NCBI GenBank assembly: GCA_045540355.1
Contig: JAZQHB010000011.1
Location: 1 to 51,204, forward strand
DNA length: 51,204 bases
Reading direction: 5' to 3'
DNA from: RGIG2945 sp045540355
GTDB taxonomy: Bacteria; Bacillota; Clostridia; Oscillospirales; Acutalibacteraceae
Below the pieces are notes generated by a model. It was not told where the DNA came from, ran no database searches, and was given only the letters and a program-made list of their open reading frames with translations. The position numbers and the translations under genes were made by a program. This document shows, one piece after another, positions 48,902 to 51,204 of this stretch; position 1 is the stretch's first letter, and every line of letters starts with the position of its first letter.

Positions 48902-49090
48902 TCACCTCTTTCCAAGTTCGCTCTCATCCACACCGTAAACACGATATACGGTCTTTGGAGCAATTTCTTCTTTTTCAATGATAATGTGGTCAACCCCTTC
49001 GGGTAGGATAATTTCAATATCTCTGCCCAAATGGGACGGCATCACCACACTGTTGCCGTTTGTTTCATACTGTAAAACTAAAATCTTCAT
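48902..49090 (-). CDS. small hypothetical protein (62 aa)
   Basis: The product MKILVLQYETNGNSVVMPSH... is predominantly beta-strand with an alternating hydrophobic pattern (DIEIILPEGVDHIIIEKEEI, TVYRVYGV). I choose ATG 49090, 7 bases after AAAGGAG; the ATG at 49096 is too close to that site. It heads the leftward operon with the DUF6809-like gene. Function unknown. Confidence 0.55.
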   Translation of the reverse strand: MKILVLQYETNGNSVVMPSHLGRDIEIILPEGVDHIIIEKEEIAPKTVYRVYGVDESELGKR

Positions 49091-49444
49091 AAACATTCTC
49101 CTTTCTGATGTTATGTAAGTGGTGCCGCTGGCTCGGCACCTGCATCAACAAAGATAATGAAGGAGGAATTAGATTGGAGGAATGAAAAAAGCAACACACA
49201 ACTTGCTCCGCTGCCAGAACAGAGCACTGATTGGAGAAAGGGTCGAAAATGAAAAAAGACCCACATATCAAGACACTCCCGCCGAGTGCTGATATGTAAG
49301 TCTTAAAAATTCTAATATGTTATGTGTTATTCATTTGTTGTATTAATTATACCATAATTCGACCTGTACGTCAATACTAATTTTGGAATAAAACCGCAAA
49401 AATGCAATTTTATAAAAGTTTTTCGGGTTATAACCGCAAAACTA
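49091..49444. other. intergenic region with hairpins and a possible mini-gene
   Basis: About 350 bases between divergent operons. Hairpins: ggtgccg/cggcacc (49122-49141) and a bulged one (catatca...cactc/gagtg...tgatatg, about 49263-49296). Two related boxes taaaaccgcaaaa (about 49388) and tataaccgcaaaac (about 49429) precede the ATPase promoter. A 36-codon frame at 49182-49292 is listed separately. Confidence 0.5.
49182..49292 (+). CDS. doubtful 36-aa leader-type reading frame
   Basis: AAGGAGGA (49159-49166 region) is followed after 7 bases by a three-codon frame TTG GAG GAA TGA. Its stop overlaps the ATG of a 36-codon frame (MKKATHNLLRCQNRALIGER...) ending in the hairpin at 49263-49296. 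GGAGGA also lies directly before the ATG. It could be a translated leader or chance. Confidence 0.25.
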   Translation: MKKATHNLLRCQNRALIGERVENEKRPTYQDTPAEC

Positions 49445-49473
49445 TTGACTAACGAGACTCTTGGTGTTATACT
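49445..49473 (+). promoter_or_regulatory. promoter of the AAA/DUF4143 ATPase gene
   Basis: TTGACT (49445-49450), 17-base spacer, TATACT (49468-49473); the ATG follows 23 bases later. Confidence 0.75.
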
Positions 49474-49496
49474 AATAGCACACGGAGGTGTTGTAT

Positions 49497-50705
49497 ATGA
49501 TATTTAGAGAAAATTATGTGAAAAAGATAATGGCATTCACCAATACACCTTTTGTTAAAGTTCTTACTGGTGTTCGCCGCTGCGGTAAGTCCACCATTAT
49601 GCAAATGATAATGGATGAACTTCGCAAAAAGGGTATTCCCGAAGAAAGAATAGTGAGTTATCGGTTTGACTCGATGGAATATGAAGGTATGACTGCAAAG
49701 CAGTTATATGAAATGCTAAAAACACAATTATCTAATACAGAGAAGACATATTTATTCCTTGATGAAGTACAGGAAATATCCTCTTGGGAGAAAACCGTAA
49801 ATTCTATCAATACAGATTTCAATGTGGATATCTATGTTACGGGTTCTAACTCTCGTATGATGTCTTCCGAGATTTCAACCTATCTCACAGGTCGTTATGT
49901 ATCTTTCCGTATATTCACTCTTTCATTTGAGGAGTATATCACATTTAAGAAGCAGTACGGCGAAGTAGAAGATATTCACAAAGAATTGGTAAATTATATT
50001 AAGTACGGAGGTTTCCCCGCAATACACTTGCAGGAGCACCCGCTTGACAATGCTTATACCATTGTTCGTGATATTTATAATTCTACAATCTTTTCTGACA
50101 TCGTTAAGAGAAACCAAGTTCGCAAGGTTGACCAGTTGGAGCGAGTTGTGAAGTTTGTCTTTGACAATGTGGGTAAGACATTCTCGGCAAAGTCTATTTC
50201 CGATTATATCAAGTCCGAGCATCGCACCATAGACAATGAGACGGTATATAATTACCTTGAAAAATTAGAGAGTGCTTATATCCTGCATCGTTGTTCAAGA
50301 TACGATGTGCAAGGCAAGGAACTCTTAAAGACACAAGAGAAGTTCTACCTTGCAGATAGTTCGTTCAAATACAGTGTGTTAGGTTATAATGACCAGAGTG
50401 TCGCTGCAATGCTTGAAAATGTGGTTTATCTTGAACTACTCCGCCGAGGTTATGAAGTATGTATCGGTAAAACACCGAACGGTGAAATCGATTTTATTGC
50501 TACCAGACAGAACGATAAAATCTATATTCAGATAACCAAGGAAATCAAATCGGAGAAGACCGAAAAGAGAGAATATGACCGTCTTCTTGAAATCAATGAT
50601 AATTACCCGAAGTATCTCTTGACGACTGACGATTTTGCAGGTGGCAATTATCAGGGTATCAAGACAATGCATATTGCCGACTTCTTACTTTCAAACGAAT
50701 ATTAA
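49497..50705 (+). CDS. AAA-family ATPase with DUF4143-type C-terminal domain
   Basis: The 402-aa product has Walker A GVRRCGKST (residues 25-33), Walker B YLFLDEVQEI (about 85-94), the sensor strand IYVTGSNSRMMSSE and FRIFTLSFEEY, all typical of the AAA_14/DUF4143 family. The C-terminal domain (about 190-402) has an HTH-like part (TFSAKSISDYIKSEHRTIDNETVYNYLEKLE). A nuclease-fold-like end follows (GEIDFIATRQNDKIYIQIT) in which the usual Glu before Lys is Gln-Ile-Thr. These proteins are widespread and poorly understood, some linked to defence or toxin-like roles. I start at ATG 49497 (CGGAGG upstream). It is the last gene before attR and has its own promoter. Confidence 0.9.
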   Translation: MIFRENYVKKIMAFTNTPFVKVLTGVRRCGKSTIMQMIMDELRKKGIPEERIVSYRFDSMEYEGMTAKQLYEMLKTQLSNTEKTYLFLDEVQEISSWEKTVNSINTDFNVDIYVTGSNSRMMSSEISTYLTGRYVSFRIFTLSFEEYITFKKQYGEVEDIHKELVNYIKYGGFPAIHLQEHPLDNAYTIVRDIYNSTIFSDIVKRNQVRKVDQLERVVKFVFDNVGKTFSAKSISDYIKSEHRTIDNETVYNYLEKLESAYILHRCSRYDVQGKELLKTQEKFYLADSSFKYSVLGYNDQSVAAMLENVVYLELLRRGYEVCIGKTPNGEIDFIATRQNDKIYIQITKEIKSEKTEKREYDRLLEINDNYPKYLLTTDDFAGGNYQGIKTMHIADFLLSNEY

Positions 50706-50740
50706 ATCTGTGATAGGTAAGAAACCTAATTAGACAGTGC

Positions 50741-50771
50741 AAAGCACATCGGTCACCCCGATGTGCTTTTT
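50741..50771 (+). terminator. intrinsic terminator of the ATPase gene
   Basis: The 12-bp stem aaagcacatcgg / ccgatgtgcttt with a 5-base loop is followed by tt and a T-rich run. Confidence 0.88.
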
Positions 50772-50924
50772 CTATCCGTCCACCCGTCATATTTACAAAG
50801 CCCTTGATTTTTAGAGGAATATATGGTATTATGTGTACGGTAAATCGCAAGTTTATATCGGGTTGATTAAAAGTGAATTTTACCCAAGAATTACCCACGG
50901 TACCCACGATTTACCCATAATATC

Positions 50925-51020
50925 CGAGACTGTGTGAGATTTAAAGATACAATATGAGAGGTTGTGAAAACCCCTTAAAAATCACGGTTTTCGGGATATG
51001 TTATGAGACCTTGTGAGAGG
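50925..51020. repeat. possible integrase arm repeats near attR
   Basis: Related boxes occur three times: cgagactgtgtgagat (about 50926), tatgagaggttgtgaaa (about 50953) and ttatgagaccttgtgaga (about 51001). The middle one shares acaatatgaga with the attL side. The spacer 50772-51051 has no gene. Confidence 0.45.
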
Positions 51021-51051
51021 ATATGACTGGTTTTGTCAAACCCTATGTCTA

Positions 51052-51070
51052 TCCCCACAATGAAACCTCT
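51052..51070. repeat. attR core (right direct repeat)
   Basis: tccccacaatgaaacctct, identical to 31773-31791 in lysS. Confidence 0.88.
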
Positions 51071-51077
51071 TGATTAA
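51054..51077 (+). pseudogene. displaced native 3' end of lysS
   Basis: In the lysS frame these bases read PTMKPLD-stop with CTT GAT as the last codons before TAA. They are the original gene end, cut off from lysS by the 19.3-kb insertion. No start codon belongs to them; nothing is expected to be translated. Confidence 0.8.
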
Positions 51078-51100
51078 TCTGCAAGAAAGCTGATAAAATT

Positions 51101-51142
51101 AAAAGCGATAGAAGTGAAAATTTTCACTTCTATCGCTTTTTT
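51101..51142 (+). terminator. original lysS terminator, now orphaned
   Basis: A perfect 20-bp inverted repeat (arm aaaagcgatagaagtgaaaa) ends in TTTTTT. Its place 24 bases after the displaced lysS stop fits the native terminator before insertion. Confidence 0.85.
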
Positions 51143-51204
51143 ACATTTGTAGGGAACGGATTTATCCGTTCCACAATCCACAGTGTAAAATAAACGGGAG
51201 AACA

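Larger units (their letters stand above)
31773..51070. mobile_element. integrated element in the 3' end of lysS (about 19.3 kb)
   Basis: The 19-bp sequence tccccacaatgaaacctct at the lysS 3' end (31773-31791) recurs at 51052-51070, giving a unit of 19,279 bases. Inside are a tyrosine integrase and an excisionase-like gene near the left end. There is also a replication-protein gene, a type I restriction-modification operon, toxin and recombinase genes and many unknowns, whereas both outside flanks are lysS sequence. Targeting the 3' end of an essential gene while restoring its last codons is typical of tyrosine-recombinase islands. No type IV secretion, relaxase of a known type, or capsid genes are visible, so mobility would depend on a helper or on the Rep protein. 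Confidence 0.9.

Noticed and set aside
31773..51070. Interpretation of the element as a prophage
   Set aside because: No capsid, terminase, portal, tail or lysis genes were found; the only phage-like item is the replication protein.

Overview
The window looks like a chromosome segment of a low-GC, anaerobic, spore-former-type Firmicute (class Clostridia, probably a gut Ruminococcaceae/Oscillospiraceae relative) that carries one integrated mobile element. The lineage call is an inference from gene order (ssrA-smpB; ffs-dnaX-ybaB-recR; hrcA-grpE-dnaK-dnaJ behind a CIRCE operator; ftsEX followed by coiled-coil M23 hydrolases), strong AGGAGG ribosome binding sites, frequent TTG/GTG starts and intrinsic terminators. 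No rRNA, tRNA or CRISPR array was seen.

Bases 1-31.8 kb are housekeeping chromosome. A leftward block (0.1-10.8 kb) holds tmRNA and smpB, a PHP phosphoesterase, recR, ybaB, dnaX, the SRP RNA, folD, an unusual lgt-galM gene fusion, a pair of M16 peptidase-like genes and an XRE regulator. A rightward heat-shock operon (10.9-16.2 kb) runs hrcA-grpE-dnaK-dnaJ-gph. Then come a secreted beta-propeller-like protein, a leftward prmA-yhaM pair, and rightward trmN6-rsmI-membrane protein, a PucR/CdaR-type regulator, ftsE-ftsX with two tandem paralogous M23 hydrolases, an unknown gene, greA and lysS.

From 31.77 to 51.07 kb lies an integrated element of about 19.3 kb. Its limits are visible: the last bases of lysS (19 bp, 31773-31791) recur at 51052-51070, and just after the right copy stand the old lysS stop codon and a 20-bp-stem terminator. 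The element carries, from the left, a nucleotidyltransferase-like gene, a Tn916-type tyrosine integrase, a double zinc-ribbon protein, an excisionase-like protein and a phage/plasmid-type replication protein with a 12-bp-phased iteron cluster. Then follow a small HTH regulator and a complete type I restriction-modification operon (hsdR-hsdM-hsdS) with an extra gene tightly linked to hsdS and a membrane gene that appears to start at AUA. A lone PemK/MazF toxin, a serine recombinase operon with a transglutaminase-like exported protein, and a AAA/DUF4143 ATPase complete it. I see no conjugation machinery and no virion genes, so it is best described as an integrative (possibly mobilizable or satellite-like) defence island.

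The long non-coding stretches of the element (34.8-35.5, 36.6-37.3, 37.9-38.6, 46.25-46.6 kb) contain a repeat family built around GAGAGACGA (or its complement) flanked by AAAACTTTT tracts, in both orientations. I did not notice it in the chromosomal part. The most interesting items are the lysS-targeted element itself, the hsd operon with its accessory genes, the origin-like iteron region, the dispersed repeats, the nucleotidyltransferase at the left end, and the lgt-galM fusion whose linker codons are themselves a Shine-Dalgarno sequence.
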